Shown in pieces: positions 21,787 to 32,775 of a stretch of 64,000 nucleotides of DNA (position 1 is its first letter; each line of letters opens with the position of its first letter). A model generated the notes under the pieces. It did not search any database. It was not told the origin of the DNA and saw nothing but the letters and a program-made list of their open reading frames with translations. The stretch comes from Tetraselmis striata (lineage: Eukaryota; Chlorophyta; Chlorodendrophyceae; Chlorodendrales; Chlorodendraceae), in NCBI GenBank assembly GCA_006384855.1, contig VCJN01002006.1, forward strand, positions 1 through 64,000, read 5' to 3'. A program made the translations under genes and the position numbers.

Positions 21787-23374
21787 CTAAAAGTTGAAAT
21801 CTATGTTGAATTTGAGAGGGCTGCCCATGAAGTGAGGCGTCAGCAAGCTTGTCCGGTTGGGGGTCATAGCGCTGGCGAGGCGCATCGCTGCGGGGCTTCC
21901 GAGCATCGCCTCGAACCCTGCATCCGACACACCAGGGAAGCTGTTGTGCATGGGCCTGGGCAGGGGGGACATGACGTGCTTCTTCTTGGGCGTGCTGAGC
22001 GAGGCGCCCGTGTGGCTCGGTGTGCGGCTGGTGCGGATGCGCTTCAGCGGGGGCAGCTCCTCCATCGGGCGCCCAAAGCTGGTCATGGTGGACTCAGGGG
22101 TCGGCACCTCGCTGCTCTTCCCTGTCGGCTCATTGCCCGGCTGATAGCTGTCCTCATCAGCGCCACTCATGGCGTCCAGGCACAGCTGGCGGCGCTTCTC
22201 CTGCGCCTCCCGCAGCTGGCTCTCCAGATGTGTCATTTGGGTTTTGTTCAACGCGTCAGCGCCCTCCTTTATCTGCGCCGTCAGGCGCTCGATGATCTTG
22301 TCCATACTCTTGACCTTGCGGTACGGCCACCGGCGGATTCCAGAGTCGCGGCACTTTTGCTTCAGCCAGGTCTCCCCAACGCCCAGCCTGGCAGCTGCCT
22401 CATGAATTGGAAGGTGGAAGTACTGGCATACTTCATTCAGGTTGAAGCCACTGATTTGTCTTTTTTGAATCATGCCATTCTGAATGGACAAGAAGAGAGG
22501 GGGGGGGGGGGGGGGGGGGGGGTGAGTTAACATTCCTGTCTGTCAGGGAGTGAGCACATGTGTGCTGACGTTGAGCTTCCATGACAAAACAAAGTGGTGC
22601 CCGTGGAAGGAGGCGCTGTACGAGGAGGCGCAGTCCCACCTGTTCCTGGTGACCGTCCTGGCTGTTGTCATTCTCTGCTTCAAGATATCCTGTGGGAAGC
22701 GAAACAGGACAACACCCATGGATTCTCAGCGATATTGCTCCACGATTTATCGCAGACAGGCTCGTTCCACACATAACATGAGTGGCTTACAGCAGACTTG
22801 ATGGGTCTGTGGGTGGGTGTGTTGGGGGTGGGGGGGGGGGGGGGGGGGGGCGATCTCGGCGGCCCTGCGCACCCTCAGAGTGCGCCGCTGACGCTGACGC
22901 GGCCCGCTGCTCCTCATAGTCGTGAGAGGACGCCATACTGCGCTGGTTTCGTGGTGACTCGGGCAGCGTCGGGTCCGCGGTGGTGGCCACATGCTCGTAG
23001 CCGTTCGTAATTTTGTTTTCCGTGAAATTCTGGATGAACTCTAGCATGTAGTCTTTTGAGCCGTCGGGGAGTCTGTCAACACACATCGGAAGCTCAGCCA
23101 AACTACTTGCCGATAAGAGAGCGGCATACAAGCGAGGATTGGGAGGAGGACGTGGGTGGGGTGGGGGGGGGGGGGAGGGGGGTAGTCCGGGCAGGAGGCG
23201 GGTGTGACCTGCAGGTTACGGGGTTCTGTATCTCGGTGCTATCGAGGGTGCCGTCCAGCTGGACAACCTCGGCAAACTGCTTCACCCGCGCGACGTTTCC
23301 CGCGCTCTTCGACCAGAATATTTCAAGGGTGCATCTGCGTCCTTCTACGGGTGGGGCAAGCGAGCGCCGGAAGA

Positions 23375-23409
<35 letters not shown>

Positions 23410-23609
23410 GCACCGCAACGAACCCGCCCGGCGAGGGGATTTGGGTCTTTTTCCCACCCGCCAAACCCGCGCGACTGGTTCAAGATAAGAGTTTGGGCGG
23501 GCCAGGGTGGCCCACCTGCCGTACTCCAAAACGTATCACAGCTGATAAGCCGCACATCTTGCCAACCGCTGCCGGTGGCGGAGGCGACGTCGGGTCGGTA
23601 GGCGCCCAT
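21787..23609 (-). CDS. RWP-RK domain transcription factor (5 exons, 389 aa)
   Basis: Exons 23609-23516, 23341-23209, 23072-22873, 22689-22640 and 22479-21787 join with consistent phase (1, 2, 1, 0). The RWP-RK domain starts the last exon: FNLNEVCQYFHLPIHEAAA, RLGVGETWLKQKCRDSGI, then RRWPYRKVKSMDKIIERL, which carries the signature RWPYRK. A heptad-like helix follows (IKEGADALNKTQMTHLESQL, REAQEKRRQLCLD), as in NLP/RKD proteins where it mediates dimerisation. The C-terminal region is Ser/Pro-rich with basic clusters (LKRIRTSRTPS, STPKKKHV) that could be nuclear signals. The N-terminal exons (LEIFWSKSAGNVARVKQF; KDYMLEFIQNFTENK) are conserved-looking but unassigned; no PB1 or GAF-like NLP region is seen, so it is closer to the RKD/minus-dominance type by size. 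Family members bind DNA and act in nitrogen response or sexual development. Which applies here cannot be told. Confidence 0.9.
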
Positions 23610-24639
23610 CTTGCCAGTAGGGTCGTGGCGGAGTTGGCGGGAAGCGGCGGGTGCTTCGCTTTGTGGTACAATGTGCCTACCGGCGGCCGCCTCGACGAAA
23701 ATTGTACATTGTTACCGGAGCGAGTAGTAGTCGCTAACGGCCTTGATGGGTTTGGTAACACGGGGTAGACTCGGGCGAAGGCAAAGTACAGGCAGAGTGA
23801 AGGCAGAGTACGGGCGTTCGTAGCAATAGAGCAATATATAGCTCCCGGTACTCCCAGAGGTACTCGTACGGTAGCGCGGATTTCCCGCGCTTGGCCGTAG
23901 CTCTACAGGTACTGGCATGCTGTGATGATGATGATGATGATGATGATGCCCGCCGAGCAACACACTGACGTGACTGAAACCCATCAAATCTCATATAACT
24001 TCGCCTTTAGGTGCATCATGGATTACTCAACTCGCGGGTCGTCGTACACGTGACGACACGCTTGCTCGCGTCGATCCGCGGCGATTCGCTCGTCAGCTGT
24101 TTGCGCGGGAGTAATATCGGCGCGCGTCAGTGCAGGGCGCGAAAGCACCGACGAAAGCACGATTCGTAGCGTTTCCGGATATAGCCTAACCATAAAGTAC
24201 TGCTTAGAAAAAACACTAAGTACTGTAGACGCGATGGCGCCACGAATTATCATATTATAATATGCCGCCCAGCACAAGGCAAGCAGCGGTGCCACACGAG
24301 CTTCGGGACGGAAGGCTGCAACCGGGGGGGAGCTGCGAACCGCAACCAACAAGGCTGGCGCAGACGCAGTGTAAGGCATGTCTAGCCTTGAGACACCAGC
24401 TTGGCACGTAGCGCTGCAGATGTCGCGCCGTCCAGCTTCGTCACCTGCGAATGCGGAGGTGGCCGAGTCCTAGGCAGGAAAGGTTGCAACGGCCCATTGC
24501 ATCATCGAAAGGGGATGCAAAATAAGTGGACCTATATATGCACTTTCTGGCAGAAACTCGGTGCGATACTCGTACGGGTACCCGTACTCGTAGTGTGAAT
24601 TACAGACGACGCTAAATAATGTAAGCAGAATTATGTAGG
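23610..24639. other. Intergenic between the RWP-RK gene and the LINE
   Basis: Upstream region of the RWP-RK gene. It contains a (GAT)n microsatellite at about 23924-23948. No gene is supported. Confidence 0.45.
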
Positions 24640-27600
24640 GCTTGCATCCCAGACCCCGGACCCTGTTCCTTGCGCGCTCCCGGATCCGTTCTCGTTGGAC
24701 CGCCTCACTTTCCCTGAGGCTTCGGTGGACGTTTGCGAGGTGTTGTCCAGCAGCCCCAATGGTTCTGCCCCATTCCTCGATGGCATCCGCTTTGAGGCTC
24801 TCCGTGCCCTCTATCTGCTCGCGCTCCCACCTCTGTGGCATAGCCGAGGCCATCGCGAATGCGGAGGTCCCTGCTGGCGTCGCCCATTTCCTTTCCTCCG
24901 CTACCTTGGTTCCCCTAGATAAGCTCACGCCGGCGGAGCGCAATGCTTTGGAAGTAAAATAAGTACCGGAGACATGAAGGGGTCCGTTCGGCCCATTGGC
25001 ATCGGCAACGTGCTTGTCCGGTACGCTATGCGCGTCCTCTTGCGCGCTGATGGCGAGCCCATCGCCCAATGGTTTGCCGCCCCCGGCCAGTTCGGTTTTG
25101 GCGTTAAGGGTGGCGTGGAATTAGGTCAATTCCTTGTGCGATCTCTCCTAGACTCGGATCCATCCCTCATCTTGGTGCAGCTTGACGCCGAAAACGCGTA
25201 CAATTCCTTCTACCGCTCCGAAATGTTCCGCACACTGCTCGAGGACCCTGTTTGGCAGCCTCTATTGCGTTCGGCGATCATGCTTTATGGTCAAGAGTCC
25301 AATCTGTCAGTACGTTTTCGACGGCTCCCAACCCGGTCCCTCTCTCCGGATTCCAAGCCGTCGAGGGGCCCGCCAGGGTTGCGTCCTCGGCCTCATCATG
25401 TTCGCCGCCGTCGCTGCCCGAGTTTATGCTCGCACCGGCGCGGCTGCCCCCAATCACTCAGTGTTGGCGGCTTTCTCAGACGACGTCAACCTCGTCGGCA
25501 CTGGTGACGGACTTGCGCTTGCTACGTGGGTGGCCCCGTCCGCTTTTGCCGCCGTTGGGTTAAGCGTCACCATTCGCAAGCGACAGGTGTATTGTCAGCT
25601 TGGCTCTTCGTCCCCGTTCGGCGCCCTTCCTTTTGGGCATTTGTTGCATGGTGTTGCAGCCTCCTCGTCCGGAATCAAGGCGCTTCGTACCCCTGTGGGC
25701 TCGGCCACTTTCGCCCGGGAACTGTTGGACAAAAAGGTCGAAAGATTTCACCAATTCGGCTCCCGGCTAATCGGTTTGGCCGACCACTTCCACTCCCACA
25801 CTGCTACTCGTTTGCTGCAAGTTTGCGGCCGTCGTTTTGGCCACCATCTCCGCTCCACGCCTCGGGGCTTGGGCCGATCCGAGGGGTATGGCGACACTAT
25901 TACGTCTTTCCTCGAAGATGCAGACGCCGCCGCATTTTCAACGCTTGCCGGCATATATATGGGGTGTTAGCCCCGACCTCGTGGATACGCCCTCCATGCG
26001 CACGCAATTGTCCCTCCCGGTCCAATTTGGGGGCCTTGGCATCGGCGATAATGTGGTTATAGCAGATGCCTCCTACATCGGCGCTACCGCCCTCGTGGTT
26101 GGCCAAGCTGTGACTTTCCTCCGTGCTCAACACGCCACCCTGAGCGACGCCGGGGCGTTCTTTTCCGACCCGTCCGGCGTATCCAGCCCTCATAGCCTCT
26201 ACCTTGTTGGGGCGTCCTCGATCCACCAGGCTTTGGCCACCCCAACGTTGGAGCCCGATGCCGGCGCCAACGCGTCGGCGCCGATGTGGGCTGTCGAGCT
26301 TCGCGCCGCTCATACCCGTGTCGTTGACGAGTGTGGAGACGCGGTGCTCGAGGATCTAGCGGGGCCGTTGGCCTCTGCCCTAAAGTTGCTCCCCTCCAAG
26401 CGCTCCCACGCTGCCCGTGCGTGCCGGATGCTCGGCCGCCGGGGCTGAGCCGGCGTCTGCAATGCGCTCGGCGGCCGACCTCCAAGCTATCCCGCATTAC
26501 TCGGACTTCCCCTTGCACTCCATGCGGAAAGTACAGGAAACCCTGAGCCACCGCATTCACACGGTCCGTTTTGCAAAGCTTGCTGCGCGTATGCCCGCAA
26601 GCGGCCCTGACAGCAACCGCTTCCGAGGCCGCCTCTTACGCGCTGCGACAGCGTTCCTGGTGACTGATCCTCCAAGTGAGGGTCGCCTTGGTGAAGTCCG
26701 TGAGCGTTCCCCTGAGTACTACGATTCCATGTTCCGCGTTGCCGCTTGCAGCCCATTTGGCCTCCCGGCGGCTCCTGTCCTCTCCCTTGGCAAGCCATGC
26801 CCTTGTGCTTTGCGCTCCTTCTCGGTACATGGTATGCTGGCCCGTTTTGAGGATGCTGGCGTGGATTTCACTCCTTCAACTTGGGCGGTCGCATACGCTG
26901 ATCACGAGGCACGTTGCTCTGGGGGCGACTCCAATCACGATGCACACGAGTGGGCGGCACATGGCCTTTCCGACATTTGCCACGACGTGAAGTCCGCCAT
27001 GGGCGTGGGTGTCCAGATCCTCACGGACCCGTCGGTGCTTGTTTCTCTTCCGAAGGGCAGCGACGGCAGGCCGGCCGATGTCGGGCTTTTTGGGTATGGC
27101 GGTATCCGCGGGAACACGGTTGCTGTCGATACCACAATTGCCCCTATCCTCGGCGTGTCAAGCTCGGATCCAACGACTGCTTTGCGGGCTGCGGAGCGCC
27201 ACAAGATCCAGAAGTATGACGAGGGTGTCCGAAACGCCACCGGCATGCTTCGCTTTGTTCCTTTCGCCGTTTCCGAGTTTGGCTCGCTGGCCCCCCACGC
27301 CGAGGCTTTCTTGGTGGAGCTCGCGAAAGCTAGCCACACACACACTGCCCCAAAAATCGGCTAGCTCTTGTCTGCGTGGCGCCACCGTTTCTCCTTGCTC
27401 ATCAACATGGCACATGCAGACAACGTTCTTCGCGGGGTCGCGGCCGCGCGTGCGGCACGTGATGGTGCTCCTGCGCCTGCGTCGCGTCGCTCGTCGGCAT
27501 GTGTTGCTATGACCCAGGTCATTGGATGCAAGCGTCCTCGCCGCGGCTGATAGCCTACCCCGGGGCGGGGGTCCCTTTGGTTCCTGGCAGCTAAGCGACT

Positions 27601-27760
27601 TCGTGGTTCCCTTGGCTCCTTCTTGGTTCTTGGCTCCCTGTCCTCCTGCTCGACCTTGGTTTCAGGCTTATGTCTCTCTTTTGCTGGCAACCTTTCATAG
27701 TTGCTGTTAGTTCTGTTTGTAGTGCACATTTGTGAAAGCTCTGATGTAATAAAAAAAACT
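24640..27760 (+). mobile_element. Non-LTR retrotransposon with restriction-like endonuclease, decayed
   Basis: A reverse transcriptase ORF is spread over three frames. The N-terminal segment has LVPLDKLTPAERNALEVK (near 24915). RT motifs are VRPIGIGNVLVRYAMRVLL (24990), LVQLDAENAYNSFYR (25174), SRRGARQGCVLG (near 25360) and the catalytic FSDDVNLVG (near 25472, FxDD type). The C-terminal domain has PADVGLFGYGG and AVDTTIAPI (27075-27145), a P-D...D-x-T arrangement like restriction-like endonucleases of early-branching LINEs. The stop is at 27362-27364. The 3' UTR runs to a GATGTAATAAAAAAAA tail near 27741-27756. Frame changes occur near 24960, 25310, 25960 and 26440, so it is not functional as read. 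A 5'-truncated copy lies at 3.2-3.64 kb. It abuts the tyrosine-recombinase element on its right. Confidence 0.85.
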
Positions 27761-27873
27761 GTAGGGCAAAGCCGGGGGCTCGCAATTTTGCTAAAAAAGT
27801 GTCTCATCTCTTACAACCTTTGGCACAGGGGCTCAGGCCCCCATAGTACGCAAGAAAGGGATGGGAAGGGTAG

Positions 27874-28088
27874 GTTGCGCTAGCTGGAAGCTGGCGCAAA
27901 GGCAGGAGGTGGAGACACCGCCGCGTCGCGGGGCGTCATATAGGGGTGAGGGACGGACTTGGGCACACGGCTGTAGCGTATTAGCCGTGTATGGCGGAAT
28001 TTGTCACGTCGGGGTAACGCCCGTCGTACTTAGTCCCGTGTAATTCAAATATGTAATTCAAAAACCTCTATAATTCTCAATATGACCA
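27874..28088 (-). repeat. Terminal repeat A2 of the DIRS-order element
   Basis: Same-orientation partner of 32577-32775. It is flanked on the right by B1 (28093-28117) and on the left, about 80 bp away, by B2 (27767-27791), giving the B1-A2-B2 end of a split-direct-repeat element. Confidence 0.8.
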
Positions 28089-28189
28089 TTAAAGCAGGGG
28101 GTTCGCAGTTTTGCCATCATGTCGCCACTTGGCGTGGCAGCATGGTTGATTGACCGCCCCAGGGGGTCATTCAACCGAAAAGGTGCCAT

Positions 28190-29240
28190 GCTACCGGACA
28201 CGGCAATAATATTGGGTCGATGTAGTCGAGCACCACGATGGACTCCCTCGCCTAGCCGCCGAAGTACTACTTGATCTTCTGCATCATCACGCCGATCACG
28301 TACGCGGCTGTAGTGGCCCCCTTCCGGAGGGACTTGATCTTCTGCATCATCACGCCGATCACGTACGCGGCTGTAGTGGCCCCCTTCCGGAGGGAGTGGG
28401 ACGTCCACGCGTGACCCCCCCCCCCCCCCCCCCCCGCCGGTGGGGGGGAGGGGGGGGGGGGTCTTGCACGGTTGTCAGCACTAGTTTCAGCCAGCGGGTG
28501 AGGGTGTCCCCGTCCACTTAGCCTCCCCCTCGCGTTGGCTGATGGCCCATCTATCAGCCGTTGGCACGCACCCGCCGGCGAACACCTGACGGGCGGCATC
28601 GAAGTAGTGCAGCAGCTCCACGATGTCGGCATGCGCTGACGCGGGCAACTGACACAACAACTTCTTGCTGGTATCCGCGCCACGCTGTCCTTTCCGGTCA
28701 CGATGGTATAGGAGGATTCCAGCGCGGCGTCAGAGCCGACCGCAAGGTCTTCCGTACGACACTCCACTCCCGCTCCTCCGCGGCAGAAAAAAAGACAGAG
28801 TACGACGACTGCCAGGCTGGCGTGGAAGAACTCCGCGCGCATCACAGTACCCAGGTCCGTGGCCCAGGTAGGTCCCAACTCCAGCCGCATGCTTTTTTCT
28901 AGGGTCATGGCTTTCAGCACCACACTCGCGGGCAACGGGGCCCGCAGCAGCTCGAAGTGTAGCGTCGCTTGTGACGCCGCAAGGCCCTAGCGGACTCTTC
29001 CCACAAGATCGCTCAGAGCCTTTGGCTCCCGGCCGTGGTCCTTGAAGAAGTTGTTGACGGCCGACATGTTAGGTTGCATGTTGGAGGCCTTTATCGTCCC
29101 CATGTTGCCCAACCACGTGACGTACCGTGCCGCCATAGTTCCGGGGTCTGCAGCCAGGGCCGGTGGCTCCTCCTCCCCGCAGAAACGGACATATTGCTTC
29201 ATGCACCTGGCGCACAATGCCGCAGTGGCCGGCACCTACG
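28190..29240 (-). pseudogene. Tyrosine recombinase of the DIRS-order element
   Basis: The core-binding part is at 29235-28990 (MKQYVRFCGEEEPPALAAD, MAARYVTWLGNMGTIKASNM). The catalytic part has WTSHSLRKGATTAAYVIG (28400) with the H-x-L-R motif and, after a frame change, LDYIDP near 28225 with the likely nucleophile Tyr. A 63-bp segment containing SLRKGATTAAYVIG is duplicated in tandem (28270-28332 and 28333-28395), and a run of about 21 C plus a G-rich run (28416-28462) sits just before it. Stops and shifts show it is non-functional. Confidence 0.75.
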
Positions 29241-29699
29241 CAGTTGATAGGAGCTCCGGGGTTTGGGCGCCCAAGGTGTCAGACCTTAACAACCGTGTCT
29301 TGTACGGTCGCATCAAGTGAGCCCTTGGTGTCGTACAGCTCGCGACCTCGACGCGGTAGTTTACCGCTCTAGTTCGTACCGGTGCCGCACATGCCACCGG
29401 GGGTGGATGGCCGCTGCCCGGAAACATGGATAGCGTAGCACTCACGGCCCCTCGGCGTAGGTACACTCATGCCATAAGGAACGCGGAATACAGTCACGGC
29501 GGGCCAGTGAGGCATGCCGATCATATCTCGCCCGTCCCGCCGCCCCGGACGGAACAAGCCGGCGCGCGGCGCCGTGAGCTCCTCCACTGCCATCTCGGTG
29601 AGTGCATGGTGCCACGCCTTGCCATCCCATCGCGGCGCGACGACGGTCGCCGCTGCGCCACTCTGCTCATGCAGCTTCTGCACGAGCTCGGGCAACAAG

Positions 29700-31215
29700 G
29701 GGCCAGGGTGCGTTGCGCCAGTTGTTTTCGCGTCGCCAGTCCGCATCCGGGAGGTGCAACAAGTCCACCGCCTCGTGTGTAGGGTCCAAACACGCCGCGT
29801 TGTAGCGGGAGAGCATGGTGTTGAGGGCGGACGCGAAGCGGTCGATAGAGTGAGGGTCAAACCGGATCTCCATTTCCGAGAACGAGAGGGGGTCGAGCTG
29901 CCAATCGTCGCTGTCGAGGTGCCGACTTAGACGGTCCGCTCAGACATTTGCTGCCGAGCGAATGTACCGGGCGCGCAGGTGGATGCCGTGCGAGTTCATC
30001 ACGCACCACAGTCGTCGCAGCTCGGCCATCATCTCGGGCGAGCGGAAGTACCGGGAAGGACCCCCGTGAGGACGTGAGGTTAGGCCCAACAGAACGTGTC
30101 ATACTGGCTGGTCGCTTGTCCTCGTGCATGCTGAGGACGATGCGTACGGCGAGGTGGGGGGGGAAGGTGGGGAAGGTGGGCAAGGCGGAGCGCTTTGCGC
30201 TCGGGTTTTAGGGTTTTTAGGGTTTCAACACCCCGCCCAACATGTAGCGTGAGCTGTCGGTATGTCGATAAGCCGTATTCACCGGGCGGTGGATAGGCTT
30301 GCCATTGGACTGACCGGGCACCGATGTCCACCATTGTAGGCCGCGGCGGAGCTGCGGCGTCATCCGGACGCGCCCGCCCCAGCACCGGTCGCCGACACGG
30401 AGTGGAGCTCCCGCAGGAAGAATCTCGCCGTCGGGATCGCCAACAAGAGGTACTGTGACTGCAGCTCGCGCACCGGGAGCCACCTGGCGTTCCGCGTGGC
30501 GCGGCCGATGAGCTGGGTGGCCTGCCGGGAGAGCCGGTCCAGCTTGTCTACCGGTGCGTAGAACATGCCGGACGCTGAGTCAATGTCCACCCCTAGGTAC
30601 AAACTGGCAAGGTTCCTAGTTGCCTTTCGTGGGGTTGCGCTGCAACCCCAAGGCGTCGAGGAGGCTGGCGAGCCGCTGACGGAGATGAAGCGCCTGCTCC
30701 AACGACGTGGAGACGTGGAGGAAGTCGTCCACATAAGATAGGATGCGCGCTCCCCTCCACTTGGTTCGCTGGAGGTAGCGCTTGCTCCGGGTGGGCTGTG
30801 TAGACGATGAGGGGGGCTCGGGCTTTAGTTTCTGGAGGTAGGTAATAAGTACTTGGGTGAGCGCGACGAAATATTAGGGTGAGAGGCTCCAGCCCATTGG
30901 CAGGCCTGCGAGCCTATAGACTTGACCCCAGACGTCCGCAGTGAAGTAGTCTCGGTCCGCCTCCGCGATGCCTAGGGCATAGAAGCCGTCTTGTAGGTCG
31001 AAGGAGAACATGTAGTCTCCCTCCTTGGTGAGGTGGGGCACTCCCAGTAGGGTCTCCTCTTGAGTCGCTTCCGCACACAGTTTGAGTTGAGCACGCGGAG
31101 GTCGATGATGCATCGCCACTGGTTGACGTCTGGCTTGGGTAATAAAACGAGTCTTGACACCTACTTGCGGCAGGTGCCAAACTTCAGGCACCGGACTCCG
31201 CGAAGCGGGCAAGCT
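29700..31215 (-). pseudogene. Reverse transcriptase and RNase H of the DIRS-order element
   Basis: RT motifs in order on the minus strand: LVLLPKPDVNQWRCIIDLR (31150), FSFDLQDGFYALGI (31010), GLPMGWSLSP (30895) and catalytic YVDDF (30735-30721) followed by LHVSTSLEQALHLRQRL. Then YLGVDIDSASGMFYAP (30600) and an RNase H-like part with RARYIRSAANVWADRLSRH, a frame-corrected reading I infer from the minus strand near 29950. This is followed by FDPHSIDRFASALNTMLSRY, a segment typical of DIRS elements. The pieces lie in different frames with stops between them. No protein can be made from the sequence as given. Confidence 0.8.
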
Positions 31216-31559
31216 CGCCCTCGAGGAAGGTGAGCTGCGCTAGGGTAGCGATCTGCATGCTAATACAGGTGTGGAGGTGGGGACGGGGGCGGTTGTGCTT
31301 GAAAGGAACCCGGACGCCCTCCCGAATCCACCGTAGAACTTGATCGCTCGCTGTAATGTCTTGCCATTGCCATTGCCGCCGCATGCGGTGTCGCATATAG
31401 CTTGAACTTGGGTAGCATGACTCGGAACGGCGGGGCACACCGTCAGTTCCGCTCCTCGGCCGGCGGGGTAGTTTGCTTCGCAGGGTTGCCGGGCTGAGGC
31501 TTGCTTCTGATCTTGTCCTTGGCCTTGTTCTTGTCCGACCTCTCCTTGCTAGCACGGTC

Positions 31560-32430
31560 TGCTTGCTCTGCGCGCTTCTACTTCTTGATGCGGGTGTTGC
31601 TGCCCCCGCCCTCCGCCGCCGCCGCCGCCGTTGAACTGCGCGGCCGCCCGTGCCTTGGCCGTATGGTGGGGGCTGACCTTGAGTCGTTAGTCCTCCAGGG
31701 CGTTGACGAGGCCGTCGACGCCATTGCTGGAGCGCTCGGTGGCGGTGATCGATAATGTCGAAGAAGCGGGAGTAGACGACGCGTTCGGCGACTCGCTCCT
31801 CGCCGGTAAGTGCCTTCTTGCACTCGAAACGCTGGACGTAGTTGAGCCGGTCTTCAACACCCTGCCCGGACGTCTCGATCGTGCGAATCGCGGAGTCGAG
31901 TAGGTCGTTGGCGTCCGCAGTGTCGCGAGCGGTGGCGCTGCTCGCGCGAAGCGTTGCCACATCGTCCGTGAATGCCGCGTGCGCTGAGGCGGTGAAAACT
32001 CATCACCTTTTTGGCGATAGCATAGCATGTGGAGGTACTCGTCGCGCGTCGCGTGCTTCTTTTCGTCGGTGATGTAGCTGTCCCACTCGTCGTTGCGTGG
32101 GTCCACAGCCCGGGGGTGTTGAGTCCTACGGGGGGGGGGGGGGGGGGGGGGGCATAGACTCGGCGTATGCCCGCGGCATGTACTCCTCGCGCGGGGGTCG
32201 ATGAACGCCGCGTGGCCGGGAGATTTTACACGGAAACCGGGAGGAGGGTCGTCTTTCTCGTCACCCTTGAGAATGTCGGTTGGCGTCGCGGGAATAGGTT
32301 TCTGCGGCGGTGGTTGCTGATGGGAAGAGGTGCGGGAGTCCAGGTCCGTCGTCAAGTCGGAGCAGCATCCGCTATACCAGCACAGTGAGGCTAGCGGTGT
32401 CAGCTGTCGAACTCGCGGCGTTGCCTCCAC
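31560..32430 (-). pseudogene. Gag-like region of the DIRS-order element
   Basis: Two overlapping minus frames carry one protein: first WDSYITDEKKHATRDEYLHM (near 32090), then after a frame change ATLRASSATARDTADANDLL, IETSGQGVEDRLNYVQRFE and VVYSRFFDIIDHRHRAL (31960-31720), followed by a Gln/Arg/Gly-rich tail. The pattern (Pro-rich N-terminus, helical core, basic RGG-like tail) is like the ORF1 of the intact element at 59.8 kb, though the sequences differ. Nucleic-acid packaging is the expected role. A G-run at 32131-32152 interrupts the N-terminal part. Confidence 0.65.
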
Positions 32431-32576
32431 CGCGCCTGTCCGAATCGTGCAGGTCGCCAGGCAACCGTGTGTTGTTCATATATAGTACGGCATGTTGTCG
32501 TTATTGCAGTCGCGGCGAGCGCCTGGCGTCGAACGTCGTGTGAGATCGCGTGTGTCGCCTTGAGAGTCTCGATGCC

Positions 32577-32775
32577 GTTGCGCTAGCTGGAAGCTGGCGC
32601 AAAGGCAGAAGGTGGAGACACCGTCCCGTCGCGGGGCGTCATATAGGAGTGAGGGACGGACTTAGGCACACGGCTGTAGCGTATTAGCCGCGTACGGCGA
32701 AATTTGTAACGTCGGGGTAACGCACGTCGTACTTACCCCTGTGTAATTCAAACCTCCATAATTCTCAATATGACC
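32577..32775 (-). repeat. Terminal repeat A1 of the DIRS-order element
   Basis: Matches 27874-28088 in the same orientation, with scattered substitutions and a short deletion near TGTAATTCAAAC. It marks the 5' end of the minus-strand element. A weaker relative lies at 55963-56185. Confidence 0.8.

Larger units (their letters stand above)
27767..32775 (-). mobile_element. DIRS-order retroelement of PAT type (split direct repeats), decayed
   Basis: Minus-strand order: terminal repeat A1 (32775-32577), Gag-like region, reverse transcriptase/RNase H, tyrosine recombinase, B1 (28117-28093), A2 (28088-27874), B2 (27791-27767). A1 and A2 are same-orientation copies of about 200 bp, clearly diverged (landmarks GCTAGCTGGAAGCTGGCGC and GGGGCGTCATATAGG). 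B1 and B2 share AAAGC.GGGGG.TCGCA.TTTTGC. This A1-ORFs-B1-A2-B2 layout is the split-direct-repeat structure of PAT, Kangaroo and Ngaro elements. Many frame breaks in all ORFs show it is dead. It lies directly after the LINE 3' end, in opposite orientation. Confidence 0.85.

Noticed and set aside
22550-22801. Plus-strand ORF with a hydrophobic helix (LFLVTVLAVVILCF)
   Set aside because: It lies antisense across an exon and introns of the RWP-RK gene and has no start or splice support.
23712-23987. Minus ORF with a poly-His run
   Set aside because: The run is a (GAT)n microsatellite read in one frame.
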